Below, piece by piece: positions 10,220 through 21,882 of a DNA stretch of 64,000 nt (the first letter of the stretch is position 1; each line of letters begins with the position of its first letter). Below the pieces are notes generated by a model. It was not told the DNA's origin. It did not search any database and saw only the letters and a program-made list of their open reading frames with translations. The stretch lies in contig NZ_JHZB01000010.1 in the NCBI RefSeq assembly GCF_000621145.1, positions 1 through 64,000 on the forward strand, in the 5' to 3' direction. This DNA comes from Desulfobulbus elongatus DSM 2908 (GTDB lineage Bacteria; Desulfobacterota; Desulfobulbia; Desulfobulbales; Desulfobulbaceae). A program made the position numbers and the translations under genes.

Positions 10220-11707
10220 TTATTCGCCGGTTTCCGGCTTCATCTGGGGGAAGAGGATGACATCGCGGATCGAGGGGGAATCGGTCAGCAGCATGACCAG
10301 CCGGTCGATGCCGATACCTTCGCCTGCCGCCGACGGCATGCCGAATTCCAGGGCGCGGACATAGTCGCGGTCGAGCACCGGATGGATTTCGTCGTCCTCG
10401 CCGCGTTCGTCGATCTGCTTCTGGAACCGCTGCAACTGGTCGATGGGGTCGTTCAACTCGGAAAAGGCGTTGGCGATCTCCCGGCCGGTGACGAACAGTT
10501 CGAAGCGGTCGGTCACCGACGGGTCCTCCTCGTTGCGGCGGGCCAGGGGCGAAACCTCGGTGGGGTAGGAGGTGATGAAGGTCGGGTCGATCAGCTTCTC
10601 CTCGACCAGCAGCTCGAACAGTTCGGTCTTGGCCTTGCCGGGACCGGCGCCGGGCTGGAGTTCGATGCCCTTGCCTTTGGCCAGCGCCATGACCGCGGCA
10701 TCGTCGGCGAGCACGGCCCGGTCGATGCCCGCGATCTGCACCAGGGCCTCCTCCATGGTCAGGCGCCGCCACGGCGGGGCCAGATTGACCGGTATCCCCT
10801 GATAGACGATGTCCATGGAGCCCGTCACCTCGTGGGCCAGCCAGGAGACCATCTCCTCGGTGAGGTCCATCAGGTCGTGGTAGGTGGCGTAGGCCTGGTA
10901 GAATTCGAGCATGGTGAATTCCGGGTTGTGGCGGGTGGAGAGGCCCTCGTTGCGGAAGTTGCGGTTGATTTCAAAGACCTTCTCGAAACCGCCCACCAAC
11001 AGCCGCTTGAGGTACAGCTCCGGGGCGATGCGCAGGTAGAGGTCCATGTCGAGGGCGTTGTGGTGGGTGCGAAACGGCTTGGCCGTGGCGCCGCCGGGCA
11101 CCGGCTGCATCATGGGGGTCTCGACTTCCATGAAGCCGCGGTTGCTCAAGAATTCGCGGATCAGGCGGATGATCTCCACCCGCTTTTTGAACACGTCGCG
11201 GGTTTCGGGATTGACGATCAGGTCCAGGTAGCGCTGGCGATAGCGGGTCTCGACGTCGGTCAGGCCGTGGAACTTCTCCGGCAGGGGCCGCAGCGACTTG
11301 GTGATCATCTGCAGCGCGGCGGCCTCGAGCGACAATTCGCCGGTCTTGGTCTTGAACAGCGTGCCCTCGACCCCGACAATGTCGCCCACATCCCATTTCT
11401 TGAACTGATCGAACTGCTCCTCGCCGAGGAGGTCGCGGCGGGCATAGACCTGGATGCGGCTTTCTGCGTCCTGGAGATGGAAAAAAGCGGCCTTGCCGAA
11501 CTTGCGCATCGACATCACCCGGCCGGCCGCCCGGAAAACCGTGCCGGATTCGTCGCGGCTTTCCGCGGTCAGCATTTCCCCGCGCGGCAGGATGTCGGCG
11601 ATGGGGGTGGGATTCTTGAAGGTGTTGCTGAACAGCTTGACCCCGGCTTCCGCCAGGGATTCGGCTTTTTCCCGCCGCTGCTTGAGAAGATTGCTTGTTG
11701 TTTCCAT
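10220..11707 (-). CDS. lysS: Lysyl-tRNA synthetase, class II
   Basis: Charges tRNA-Lys. The 495 residues match the usual LysS length. An OB-fold anticodon-binding domain occupies roughly residues 55-165. The catalytic core has motif 2 (F-R-N-E-G-x-S-T-R-H-N-P-E-F-T) and motif 3 (G-x-G-I-G-I-D-R-L). I chose the ATG at 11707 (M-E-T-T-S-N-L-L) because an in-frame extension to 11842 has no homology and would overlap the rlmD-like gene. The SD for 11707 is weak. Confidence 0.95.
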   Translation of the reverse strand: METTSNLLKQRREKAESLAEAGVKLFSNTFKNPTPIADILPRGEMLTAESRDESGTVFRAAGRVMSMRKFGKAAFFHLQDAESRIQVYARRDLLGEEQFDQFKKWDVGDIVGVEGTLFKTKTGELSLEAAALQMITKSLRPLPEKFHGLTDVETRYRQRYLDLIVNPETRDVFKKRVEIIRLIREFLSNRGFMEVETPMMQPVPGGATAKPFRTHHNALDMDLYLRIAPELYLKRLLVGGFEKVFEINRNFRNEGLSTRHNPEFTMLEFYQAYATYHDLMDLTEEMVSWLAHEVTGSMDIVYQGIPVNLAPPWRRLTMEEALVQIAGIDRAVLADDAAVMALAKGKGIELQPGAGPGKAKTELFELLVEEKLIDPTFITSYPTEVSPLARRNEEDPSVTDRFELFVTGREIANAFSELNDPIDQLQRFQKQIDERGEDDEIHPVLDRDYVRALEFGMPSAAGEGIGIDRLVMLLTDSPSIRDVILFPQMKPETGE

Positions 11708-11838
11708 GAGGTACGGTGCAAGGAAAATTGTCGGGGACGCCTGGCCGGAAAGTCGGCGAACGGGGCCGTCGGGGGACGTGGAGAAACAGGCATCTGGCTT
11801 GAAATAAACGGGCAAAATAGCCCGCCGGCTTGTCGATG

Positions 11839-13122
11839 TCAAATCCTTTCCAGGAGAGCGACGGATTCGATGTGGTGGGTCTGGGGAAACATGTCGACCG
11901 GAATGAGGCGGACGAGCCGGTAGCCCTCCGCAACGATCAGGGCCAGATCGCGGGCCAGGGTGGCCGGATCGCAGGAAACGGAGAGGACCTGCGCCGGTTG
12001 CAGCAGGGGCAGCAGGGCGGCGACCTTGCCCACGCCCTGGCGGGGAGGGTCGAGGAGGACGGTATCGAAGCGGGCGCCAGCGGCCACCAGCGCTTGCAAC
12101 TGGTGTTCGACATCGGCGGCGAAAAAACGGGTGGTGGTCAGTCCGGCGGCCCGGCTGTTGACCTGGGCCCAGTGGATGCTGCGGCGGTTCTGCTCGACGC
12201 TGGTCAGAGTCAGGCCGGCCAGGGCCAGGGGGATGGTGAAGTTGCCCATGCCGCAGTAGAGGTCGAGGGCGGTGCCGGGCAGTGGCGGATGCGGCAGGAG
12301 ATCGAGGGCCAACTCGACCAGCCGGGCGTTCTGGGCGGCATTGACCTGAAAAAAACAGCGGTGGTCCCAGGACAGACGGTAGCTGAGCCCGCGCGGTCCG
12401 AAATCCTGGCAGAAGACAACCGGGGCGGCGGCATCGCCGGAGCGGTCGGCGGCCAGGACAACAGCGTCGGCCAGGGAGCGCAGGCCGGCGATCAAACCGG
12501 CATCCGGCCGCAAGCGCTGTTTGGGGCGCGATTGCAGTACCACGGCCACCGTGTCGTCCGCCGGGCTGTGGATCAACTCGACGGTCGCGATGGCGGCGGC
12601 CAGCCCCCTGGGCCAGCCGCCGTGGACGAAGGCGTCGATCACCCGGTTGATCGGCTCGGTGGCTAGCAGACAGCGGTCGATGGGCACCACCGTGTTGCTG
12701 GCCTGTTCGTGAAAGCCGAGCCGGCCCCCCTGATCGAGGTGCAGCCGTAGGCGAAAGCGGTAGCCGAAGGGGAGGGGGGAGGCCAGGGTGGGGTCGTCGG
12801 GCGGCAGCTCCAGATGGGCCCGGGTCAGGGCTTCGCGCAGAATCCGTTGCTTGAGCGCCAACTGCGCCGAATAGGCGGCATGCTGCAGGTCGCAGCCGCC
12901 GCAGCGGCCGTAATAGGGGCAGGGCGGCTCGACCCGTTCCGGCGCCGCGTCGAGAATCCGGACGAGGCAGGCCTCCCGGTAGCCCCGATGGCTTTTGGTC
13001 TCGCGAACCAGGACCGTCTCGCCGGGCAGGGTTCCCGGCACCATCGCCACCATGCCGTCGGACAGTGTCCCCAGCCCCTTTCCCCCGGCAATCACCTTTT
13101 TTATCGTCAGCGTATGTTCCAT
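11839..13122 (-). CDS. rlmD: 23S rRNA (uracil-5-)-methyltransferase, RlmD/RumA family
   Basis: SAM-dependent RNA m5U methyltransferase. The 427 residues comprise an N-terminal TRAM domain (about 1-60), a 4Fe-4S cluster site (Cys68, Cys74, Cys77 and Cys150), and a Rossmann methyltransferase core with D-L-Y-C-G-M-G-N-F and D-P-P-R. The catalytic cysteine is in S-V-S-C-D-P near residue 384, and the C-terminal general base is in H-H-I-E. Within the TrmA/RlmC/RlmD group the FeS cluster and TRAM favour RlmD, but target uridine cannot be fixed from sequence. It is divergent from the sigma-54 regulator at 13257. Confidence 0.85.
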   Translation of the reverse strand: MEHTLTIKKVIAGGKGLGTLSDGMVAMVPGTLPGETVLVRETKSHRGYREACLVRILDAAPERVEPPCPYYGRCGGCDLQHAAYSAQLALKQRILREALTRAHLELPPDDPTLASPLPFGYRFRLRLHLDQGGRLGFHEQASNTVVPIDRCLLATEPINRVIDAFVHGGWPRGLAAAIATVELIHSPADDTVAVVLQSRPKQRLRPDAGLIAGLRSLADAVVLAADRSGDAAAPVVFCQDFGPRGLSYRLSWDHRCFFQVNAAQNARLVELALDLLPHPPLPGTALDLYCGMGNFTIPLALAGLTLTSVEQNRRSIHWAQVNSRAAGLTTTRFFAADVEHQLQALVAAGARFDTVLLDPPRQGVGKVAALLPLLQPAQVLSVSCDPATLARDLALIVAEGYRLVRLIPVDMFPQTHHIESVALLERI

Positions 13123-13256
13123 TTGCGCATTCTAACAGTTTGATGTTACTCTGTTCAAGTTGTGATTTGACCTATGGTTGCGGTACGGATGGTTCCGCGG
13201 AGCCGGGTCGGACAGTGGACAACCGGACAGACAGATGAGCGGGGGGGAAGGCGACG

Positions 13257-14609
13257 GTGCCCAGCAAGGCGAAGGCAAAGGTGTTGATTGTGGACGATGA
13301 ACGGGTGCACCGGTTCATGCTGCGGTCGCTGTTCGCCGAATGGGGCTGGGACGCGGCCGAGGCGGACGATGGCGCCACCGCTGTGGCCGCCGTCGAGGAG
13401 GGACCCTTCGACGCCATCCTCATGGATGTGCGCATGACCACCATGGACGGCATGGAGGCCCTGAAGAGGATTCACGCCATCAATCCCGCCATTCCGGTGG
13501 TCATCATGACCGCCTTCTCCTCGGTGGATTCCGCCGTGGCGGCAATCAAACAGGGCGCGCACGACTATCTGACCAAACCGCTCGATTTCGACCGCCTGCG
13601 CACCACCCTCGAGGTGGCCATGGGGCATCGCCAGCGGGAGAGCGAGTCCCCGGACATCGGCCAGCCCTTCGGCGACGACGGCCGCATCATCGGCAAATCG
13701 GCCCCGATGCAGGAATTGTGGGAGATGATCGTCCATGTGGCCCCCACCGAGGCCACGGTGCTCATCAACGGCGAATCGGGCACCGGCAAGGAGTTGGTGG
13801 CCGCGGCCCTGCATCACAAAAGCCTGCGCGCCCGGGGACCGCTGGTCAAGGTCAACTGCGCGGCCCTGGCGGAAACCCTGCTGGAATCCGAGCTGTTCGG
13901 CCACGAGCGCGGGGCCTTCACCGGCGCCGACCGCCGGCGCGAGGGGCGATTCGTCCAAGCCCAGGGCGGCACGCTCTTTCTCGACGAGATCGGCGAGACC
14001 TCGCCCGGCATGCAGGCCAAGCTGCTCCGGGTGTTGCAGGAGCACGAACTGCAGCGGGTCGGCGGCCAGGAAACCATCAAAGTGGATGTCCGCATCCTCT
14101 GCGCCACCAACCGCGATCTCGAAGAGGAGGTGGCCGCCGGCCGTTTCCGCGAAGACCTCTACTATCGCCTCAACGTGGTCGAACTCTGGGTGCCGCCCCT
14201 GCGGGAGCGTCAGGGCGACATCCCGCTGCTGGCCAACTACTTTCTCCGCAGCTTCGCCGAGAAGAACGGCCGGCTGATCAGCGGCATCACCCCGGAATGC
14301 ATGGATGTGCTCAACCGCTATCCCTGGCCGGGCAATGTCCGCGAGCTGGAGCATTCGATCGAGCGCGGCGTGATTCTGATGCGCGGCGACTATCTCGATA
14401 TCGGCGCCCTGCCGCAGGCCATCCAGCGCTGGGCCGGCCTGAACGCGCCCAGGGAGGTGGAGGAACCCTCCACCCTGAAGGAGGCCGAGAAGATGCTGAT
14501 TCTGAAAACCCTTGAGGAGACCGGTGGCAACCGCAGCGAGGCGGCCCGTCGTTTGCAGATCACCCGCAAGACGCTCTTGAACAAGTTGAAAAGTTATAAT
14601 ATAAGCTGA
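13257..14609 (+). CDS. Sigma-54-dependent response regulator (AtoC/ZraR type)
   Basis: A 450-residue NtrC-family regulator. The receiver domain (1-120) has the phosphoacceptor Asp57 and Lys in L-T-K-P. The AAA+ domain has Walker A G-E-S-G-T-G-K-E, the sigma-54 contact loop G-A-F-T-G-A and Walker B L-F-L-D-E-I-G. A Fis-type helix-turn-helix closes the protein (G-G-N-R-S-E-A-A-R-R-L-x-I). It starts with GTG at 13257 behind a GGGGGGGAAGG Shine-Dalgarno. No histidine kinase is adjacent; the next gene is a GGDEF protein 55 bp downstream, a possible output or partner. Target genes are unknown. Confidence 0.9.
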   Translation: MPSKAKAKVLIVDDERVHRFMLRSLFAEWGWDAAEADDGATAVAAVEEGPFDAILMDVRMTTMDGMEALKRIHAINPAIPVVIMTAFSSVDSAVAAIKQGAHDYLTKPLDFDRLRTTLEVAMGHRQRESESPDIGQPFGDDGRIIGKSAPMQELWEMIVHVAPTEATVLINGESGTGKELVAAALHHKSLRARGPLVKVNCAALAETLLESELFGHERGAFTGADRRREGRFVQAQGGTLFLDEIGETSPGMQAKLLRVLQEHELQRVGGQETIKVDVRILCATNRDLEEEVAAGRFREDLYYRLNVVELWVPPLRERQGDIPLLANYFLRSFAEKNGRLISGITPECMDVLNRYPWPGNVRELEHSIERGVILMRGDYLDIGALPQAIQRWAGLNAPREVEEPSTLKEAEKMLILKTLEETGGNRSEAARRLQITRKTLLNKLKSYNIS

Positions 14610-14664
14610 ACCCCGAAAATATCGTGGTTGCGGCCTCCTGGGACGAGGGGCCCTTGCATTTTCC

Positions 14665-17385
14665 ATGTACCTGAACGTTGAGCCGGGCACCGTCGTTGCC
14701 CCCGCCCGCCCGCCGAGCCAAATGAACAGATCCTTTGCCCTGTTGCGGACCGCCTATGCCGTCAGCCGTTTCCTGGTCCAGGAACGGGATATGCCGACCC
14801 TGCTGCAGGGAATATGCGACCGGTTGACCGGCGAGGCGATCTATCGGGCGGCGTTGCTGGCCCTGCTCGACCAGGAATCGGGCGGCATGATCACCGCCGA
14901 AACGGGGCTGGGCGAGCATGCCGCCCCACTCATGGCCGAGTTGCGGGAAGGACGGCTGCCGTCATGCGGGGCCCGCATGCTGCACTCCGATGCGATGGAC
15001 GTCGTTGCGTGTGCGGACGGTGCCTGCACGCTCTGCGCCACGACGGATCCCCAATCCCTGCCGAGGGCCTTCTGCGCACCCCTGCGGTGCAGTTCCGGTC
15101 TTTCCGGCTTCCTGATTCTCCTGATGCCGCCGGCGGTGGAACCTGCGGCCGAGGAACAATCGACCATCGCCGAACTGGCCGAGGCCGTCACCCAGGCCCT
15201 GCGACAGCTCTTTCTCTTCGAGGCGGTCAAGTTCAGGGAGCAGGAACTGCGACAGGCGGAAGAGCGGTACGAATTGGCCCTGCACGCCTCCCAGGCCGGT
15301 CTCTGGGACTGGAACATCAGGACCAGCGAAATGTATACCAGCCCCGATCAGTGGGAACTGCTCGATTACCGGGAGGGGGATGCCGCACAGAACGACGTCC
15401 GCCGCTTCATTCATCCCGAGGACCGGGAACGGGTGCTGGCCGTGCTCAACGAACATCTCACCGGCGTCACCGATGAATACCGGATCGAATACCGGGTGAT
15501 GGAGCAGGGCGGCGAGCTGTCCTGGTTTCTCGACCGGGGCCGGGTGGTGGAGCGGGACGAGAACAACATGCCGGTGCGCATGACCGGCACCCATCAGAAC
15601 ATCACCCTGCAGAAGCGGCAGGAACAGGCCCTGGCCGCGGTGCAGCAGCAGTTGCACGACGCCGTCGACGTGGAGCGCAATTTCCTCCAGACCGTGATCG
15701 ACAGTGCCGGCGACCCGGTGATGGTCATCGATCTCGACTACAACCTGTTGCTGATCAACCGGGCCGCGACCCGTTTGGTGCGAAGCACCGGCGAAATCGC
15801 GACCCTCCAGGGACAGAAGTGTTACCGCCTGTTCTGCGGCGCCGACGGTCCCTGCCAGGATCCCCGGTTCCCCTGCCCGGTCGAGGCGGTCAAGAGACGA
15901 CGGCGGCCGGCCAAGCTGATCCACAATTCCTTCCACGGCAACAGGATCAACAACACCTTCGAACTTGAGGTCTCGCCGCTCAAGAACGGCCAGGGCGAGC
16001 TGTACGGGATCATCGAGGTGGCGCGGGACATCACCGACCGGCTGCGGATCGAAAAAGAGCTGCGCGATAGCCAGTCGCACTTCTACCGGCTGGCACACCA
16101 CGACACCCTCACCGGTTTGCCCAACCGGCTGCTGCTCCGCGACCGGCTGGCCCAGGCGATCAGCAAGGCCGAGCGCAACCGGACCGGTGTGGCCGTGCTG
16201 TTCCTCGATCTTGATCAGTTCAAGGTCATCAACGACACCCTGGGGCACGATGTCGGCGACAACCTGCTGGTCGAGGTCGCGGCGCGCCTGCAGCGGCAGT
16301 GCCGTCAGTCGGACACCGTCGCCCGGCTGGGCGGCGACGAGTTCGTCTTTGTTCTCGAGGCGGTGAACAGCCGCGAGGATGCCGCCGTGGTCGCCGAGAA
16401 GATCATGGCGGCCCTGACCGTGCCCATCCGGGTCAACGGGCATGAACTCAATATTTCCACCAGCATCGGCATCGCCCTGTTTCCCGAGGACTCGGTCGAG
16501 TTGGAGGGAGTGATCAAATGCGCCGATATCGCCCTGTACGCGGCCAAGGAGATCGGTCGGAACAATGTTCAGTTTTACCGGCGGGATATTGTCCTCAATG
16601 GCCGGAGGCCGCAGCTGGACGAGCGGCAGTTCCGGGAGGCGCTGGCCACGGACGGATTGTGCCTGGAGTATCTGCCCCAGTTCGGAGTGGAGAGCAACCG
16701 GATGGTGGGGCTGAAATCGTGCTTCACCTGGAAGCACCCGGAAATGGGCGTGCTGCAACCGGGGGACTTCCTTGCCGTTGCCGACGAATGCGGCATGCTG
16801 GCCAGTGTCAGTTGGTGGCTGATCGAGCGGGTGTGCCGCGACCTGCGGGATTGGCGCGCCCAGGCATTGGCCTGCGTGCCGGTGACCGTTCCCCTGACCT
16901 CCCGCCAGTTGCAGCATCCCGACTTCCTCTCCACGCTCGAACGCACCCTGGCCGATACGGCGATCGCCCCGGAACTGCTCGTCATCGAGGTCAGGGAGGG
17001 GACGCTCGCCCATGCCTCGGGCCGGACGCTGGCGCTCCTGACCCGGATCCGGGCCCTGGGTCCGGGGTTGGCGGTGGACGGTTGCGGCATCGAGTACTGT
17101 TCGTTGCCCTGCCTGCAACAGGTCCGGATCGGACGAATGGCCATCCATCGCGAACTGCTGGCCGCCCTTGTCGGGGAGGCGGGGACCGATACCCTGGTCG
17201 CGGCGGTCATTGCCCTGGGGCATGCCCTCGGCCTGACCGTGCTCGTCGATGGCGTCGAACGGGAGAGCCAGCTCGTCTTTCTCCGTGCCCATGGCTGCGA
17301 TCTGGCCCAGGGACCGCTGTACTCGCCGCCGCTTTCCGGCCGGCAGGCGGCCGATCTGCTGCGGTCCGGGACACTGGGCGGTTGA
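14665..17385 (+). CDS. GAF-PAS-PAS-GGDEF diguanylate cyclase with a degenerate EAL domain
   Basis: Predicted cytosolic c-di-GMP synthase of 906 residues. Order: GAF-like region (about 30-180), PAS_3-type domain (about 205-320), a second cysteine-rich PAS (about 340-455; Cys386, 391, 397, 404), GGDEF domain with intact G-G-D-E-F at 556-560 and an inhibitory RxxD site just upstream, then an EAL-like domain (about 645-900). The EAL metal motif is lost: the E-A-L-x-R-W position reads L-K-S-C-F-T-W (Lys684), and the D-D-F-G-x-G-Y-S-S position reads D-G-C-G-I-E-Y-C-S. So it likely makes but cannot degrade c-di-GMP. A later start at 14722 is possible. Confidence 0.88.
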   Translation: MYLNVEPGTVVAPARPPSQMNRSFALLRTAYAVSRFLVQERDMPTLLQGICDRLTGEAIYRAALLALLDQESGGMITAETGLGEHAAPLMAELREGRLPSCGARMLHSDAMDVVACADGACTLCATTDPQSLPRAFCAPLRCSSGLSGFLILLMPPAVEPAAEEQSTIAELAEAVTQALRQLFLFEAVKFREQELRQAEERYELALHASQAGLWDWNIRTSEMYTSPDQWELLDYREGDAAQNDVRRFIHPEDRERVLAVLNEHLTGVTDEYRIEYRVMEQGGELSWFLDRGRVVERDENNMPVRMTGTHQNITLQKRQEQALAAVQQQLHDAVDVERNFLQTVIDSAGDPVMVIDLDYNLLLINRAATRLVRSTGEIATLQGQKCYRLFCGADGPCQDPRFPCPVEAVKRRRRPAKLIHNSFHGNRINNTFELEVSPLKNGQGELYGIIEVARDITDRLRIEKELRDSQSHFYRLAHHDTLTGLPNRLLLRDRLAQAISKAERNRTGVAVLFLDLDQFKVINDTLGHDVGDNLLVEVAARLQRQCRQSDTVARLGGDEFVFVLEAVNSREDAAVVAEKIMAALTVPIRVNGHELNISTSIGIALFPEDSVELEGVIKCADIALYAAKEIGRNNVQFYRRDIVLNGRRPQLDERQFREALATDGLCLEYLPQFGVESNRMVGLKSCFTWKHPEMGVLQPGDFLAVADECGMLASVSWWLIERVCRDLRDWRAQALACVPVTVPLTSRQLQHPDFLSTLERTLADTAIAPELLVIEVREGTLAHASGRTLALLTRIRALGPGLAVDGCGIEYCSLPCLQQVRIGRMAIHRELLAALVGEAGTDTLVAAVIALGHALGLTVLVDGVERESQLVFLRAHGCDLAQGPLYSPPLSGRQAADLLRSGTLGG

Positions 17386-17527
17386 CGCCGCCCGTCCCCT
17401 GTGGTAAGACCCCTCCTTGTTTTTTCCGATGGAACGGCAATCCCTGCCCGTCGCCGCGGTGGCCGATGTGGCGGCGGTGCCCTGATGTTCGTGATCCAAT
17501 CAACAGAATCCTGATCGGCAACCTGGT

Positions 17528-18859
17528 ATGCGCACGGATATTTTACACATTGGCGCGGGCGAACTGAATTACGAGATCCGCAATATCGTCTGTGTCGGCG
17601 AGAAACTCCAGAAGATGGGCGTCCAGGTCAACTGGGAGAATATCGGCGACCCGATCGCCAAGGGCGAGCAGGTGCCGGACTGGATGAAGGCGATCGTGGC
17701 CGAGGCCGTCCACGAGGACGCCACCTACGGCTACAGCCCGACCAAGGGCCTGCTGGCGGCCAGGGAATACGTGGCCGAGACCACCAACAGCCGCGGCGGC
17801 GTGCAGATCGATGCCGACGACGTCATCTTCTTCAACGGCCTGGGCGACGCGATTTCTAAAGTCTACGGCTTCCTCAAGCCCACGGCCCGCATCCTCGTGC
17901 CCACCCCGAGCTATACCACCCACAGTTCGGCCGAGGCGGCCCACGCCAGCGACCAGCCGGTGACCTACATCCTCGATCCCAACCATCTCTGGTATCCGGA
18001 CCTCGAGGACATCGAAAACCACATCAAGTACAATCCGGCGGTGGCCGGCATCCTCATCATCAATCCCGACAACCCCACCGGCGCGGTCTATCCGGCCGAC
18101 GTCATGCGGGCCATCGTCGAGATCTGCGAGAAGAACGACCTGTTCATCATCTGCGACGAGATCTACCAGAACATGACCTACAACGGCACGGCCTCGGCGC
18201 CTCTGTGCACGGTGATCGGCAACAAGGTGCCGGCGATCTGCATGCGCGGCATCTCCAAGGAAATGCCCTGGCCGGGAAGCCGCTGCGGCTGGATCGAGGT
18301 GTACAACCGCCGCCGCGACCCCATGTTCGCCACCTATGTCCAGTCGATCCTCAACGCCAAGATGCTGGAGGTCTGTTCGACCACCCTGCCGCAGACCGTC
18401 CTGTCCCGGATCAAGCGGCATCCCCAATACAGAGAGCACCTCCGGAGCCGGATCAAACGCTACGAGCGGTATTCCAACCTGGCCTACGACATCCTCAAAA
18501 ACGTCAAGGGGCTCCTGGTCAACCGCACCAACGGCGCCTTCTACATGAGCGCGGTCTTCGAGGAGGGGGTGCTCAACCACCAGCAGGCCCTGCCCATCGA
18601 AAACGACGAGGTCCGCGAAACCGTGGAACATCTGGTGTCGGGATCGAACATCCAGCCGGACAAGCGGTTTGTCTATTACCTGCTGGCCGCGACCGGCATC
18701 TGCGTCGTGCCGCTGTCCTCCTTCGCCACCGATCTCCAGGGATTCCGCATCACCCTGCTGGAGAAGAACGAGGAGGATTTCGTCGAGATCTTCCACTCCA
18801 TCGCCGCCAGCATCAAGCGCTACGTCGCCTCGTCCCAGACCTGTGGCCGTTGCCGCTGA
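17528..18859 (+). CDS. PLP-dependent aminotransferase, class I/II
   Basis: Fold-type I aminotransferase of 443 residues. Visible features are Y-G-Y-S-P-T-K-G-L-x-x-A-R-E (substrate and cofactor contact region), N-P-D-N-P-T-G (Asn that binds the PLP oxygen), C-D-E-I-Y-Q (PLP Asp/Tyr), the Schiff-base lysine in S-K-E-M-P-W-P-G-S-R-C-G-W, and a C-terminal Arg in F-R-I-T that binds the substrate carboxylate. It resembles alanine/aspartate-type aminotransferases, but the amino donor cannot be set from sequence. It stands alone with a terminator at 18885-18919. Confidence 0.87.
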   Translation: MRTDILHIGAGELNYEIRNIVCVGEKLQKMGVQVNWENIGDPIAKGEQVPDWMKAIVAEAVHEDATYGYSPTKGLLAAREYVAETTNSRGGVQIDADDVIFFNGLGDAISKVYGFLKPTARILVPTPSYTTHSSAEAAHASDQPVTYILDPNHLWYPDLEDIENHIKYNPAVAGILIINPDNPTGAVYPADVMRAIVEICEKNDLFIICDEIYQNMTYNGTASAPLCTVIGNKVPAICMRGISKEMPWPGSRCGWIEVYNRRRDPMFATYVQSILNAKMLEVCSTTLPQTVLSRIKRHPQYREHLRSRIKRYERYSNLAYDILKNVKGLLVNRTNGAFYMSAVFEEGVLNHQQALPIENDEVRETVEHLVSGSNIQPDKRFVYYLLAATGICVVPLSSFATDLQGFRITLLEKNEEDFVEIFHSIAASIKRYVASSQTCGRCR

Positions 18860-18884
18860 CCCGTGCCGTCTTCGCGGTGAATGC

Positions 18885-18919
18885 AGCCCTGACCGCCGGG
18901 TGGCGATCAGGGCTTTTTT
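18885..18919 (+). terminator. Intrinsic terminator after the aminotransferase gene
   Basis: A 13-bp stem with one mismatch (AGCCCTGACCGCC against GGCGATCAGGGCT), loop GGGT, followed by six T. Confidence 0.85.
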
Positions 18920-19000
18920 CGGGTCTCTCCCTTCTGTTTCCCCCCGGTATTCTTCAAATTTATTGCATTGTTTTCCCCCGTAAATCCCCGTTCCCTTCCC

Positions 19001-19029
19001 TTGACACTGGTTTTTGCCATACTTATTGT
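19001..19029 (+). promoter_or_regulatory. Candidate sigma-70 promoter for grpE-dnaK
   Basis: A perfect TTGACA at 19001-19006, a 17-base spacer and TATTGT at 19024-19029, about 97 bases before the grpE GTG. I see neither a CIRCE repeat nor a well-spaced sigma-32 pair, so the heat-shock control used here is not evident. Confidence 0.6.
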
Positions 19030-19125
19030 TCGCACCAGATTTGACCGGCCCGAAACCGGGCGGGCCACGTGCCGGAACGGGCCGGAAGTTGCTGTGGTGG
19101 AACTCTAGAGACAAGGAGAGGAGAG

Positions 19126-19716
19126 GTGGCAGACGAGGCGAAGGAACAGGAGCTTGCCGATGAACAGGGCGTGATGGACACCGCCGGGGATCCGGGCGAT
19201 GGGGCGATTGTCGGAGAGGCCGAAACGAGTCAGGAGAGCGAGACGGAAGTCCTGCAGCGGGAGTTGGCGGCAACCCGCGACCAGCTGATGCGGATGGCCG
19301 CGGAGTTCGACAATTTCAGGAAGCGGATGGAGCGGGAGAAGGGCAAGTTGCTCAAGTATGCCGGCGAGAACATCCTCCGCGATCTGCTGACGACCCTGGA
19401 CAACCTGGACCGGGCTATCGAACAGGGGGGCGCCGCCGCCGAGGACCAGGGCAAGAAGTTGCAGGCCATGGTGCAGGGTGTGGAATTGACCCGCAAGGGG
19501 CTGGTCGCCACCCTGGAGCGGTACGGCGTGGAACCCCTGGATGCCGTTGGCCTCGCCTTCAATCCCGACGAACACGACGCCCTGACCATGGAAGCCAGCG
19601 CCGAGGTGCCCGCCAACCATGTCCTGCGGGAGTTCGCCCGCGGCTATCGGTTCAAGGACAGGGTTCTGCGACATGCCCAGGTGGTCGTGTCCAGCGGTCC
19701 GGAAAAATCGGCTTGA
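19126..19716 (+). CDS. grpE: Nucleotide exchange factor GrpE
   Basis: Releases ADP from DnaK in the heat-shock chaperone cycle. The 196-residue protein has an acidic N-terminus, a long coiled coil (about 50-110) with the typical A-E-F-D-N-F-R-K-R segment, and a C-terminal beta domain with F-N-P-D-E-H-D-A-L and the G-Y-x-x-x-x-R-V-L-R-x-A-x-V-x-V pattern. I chose GTG at 19126 because AAGGAGAGGAG lies just before it and the upstream in-frame residues do not look like GrpE. dnaK follows after 101 bp. Confidence 0.94.
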   Translation: MADEAKEQELADEQGVMDTAGDPGDGAIVGEAETSQESETEVLQRELAATRDQLMRMAAEFDNFRKRMEREKGKLLKYAGENILRDLLTTLDNLDRAIEQGGAAAEDQGKKLQAMVQGVELTRKGLVATLERYGVEPLDAVGLAFNPDEHDALTMEASAEVPANHVLREFARGYRFKDRVLRHAQVVVSSGPEKSA

Positions 19717-19817
19717 CACGGTCCGGTTTCAGTACACAGTACACCTTATTCTATTGAACGATTTGATCCGGCCGAAGAAGCCGGGAATAAAGACAGGAGA
19801 GACAGGAGATTGGGATT

Positions 19818-21749
<1,932 letters not shown>

Positions 21750-21784
21750 GCGGCTCGCTCCGCCCCACGGGCGGAAAGAGATCG

Positions 21785-21819
21785 GGGAGCACGGTCCATT
21801 CCGTGCTCCCATTTTTTTT
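21785..21819 (+). terminator. Intrinsic terminator after dnaK
   Basis: A perfect 10-bp stem (GGGAGCACGG / CCGTGCTCCC) with a 6-base loop, followed by eight T. Confidence 0.92.
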
Positions 21820-21882
21820 GCATTTGCGCTATAACGCTCCGGTTACATGTTCCCAACGTCACCTTTTGAGCACGGACACACC

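Noticed and set aside
9455-11923. A long open frame on the plus strand opposite lolC and lysS
   Set aside because: It is antisense to two well-supported genes and shows no recognisable domain.
19713-19752. TTGACA at the grpE stop as a separate dnaK promoter
   Set aside because: The only -10-like sequence (TATTCT) is 28 bases away, too far.
21750-21882. dnaJ expected after dnaK
   Set aside because: A strong terminator follows dnaK and the next gene is trpS, so dnaJ is elsewhere.
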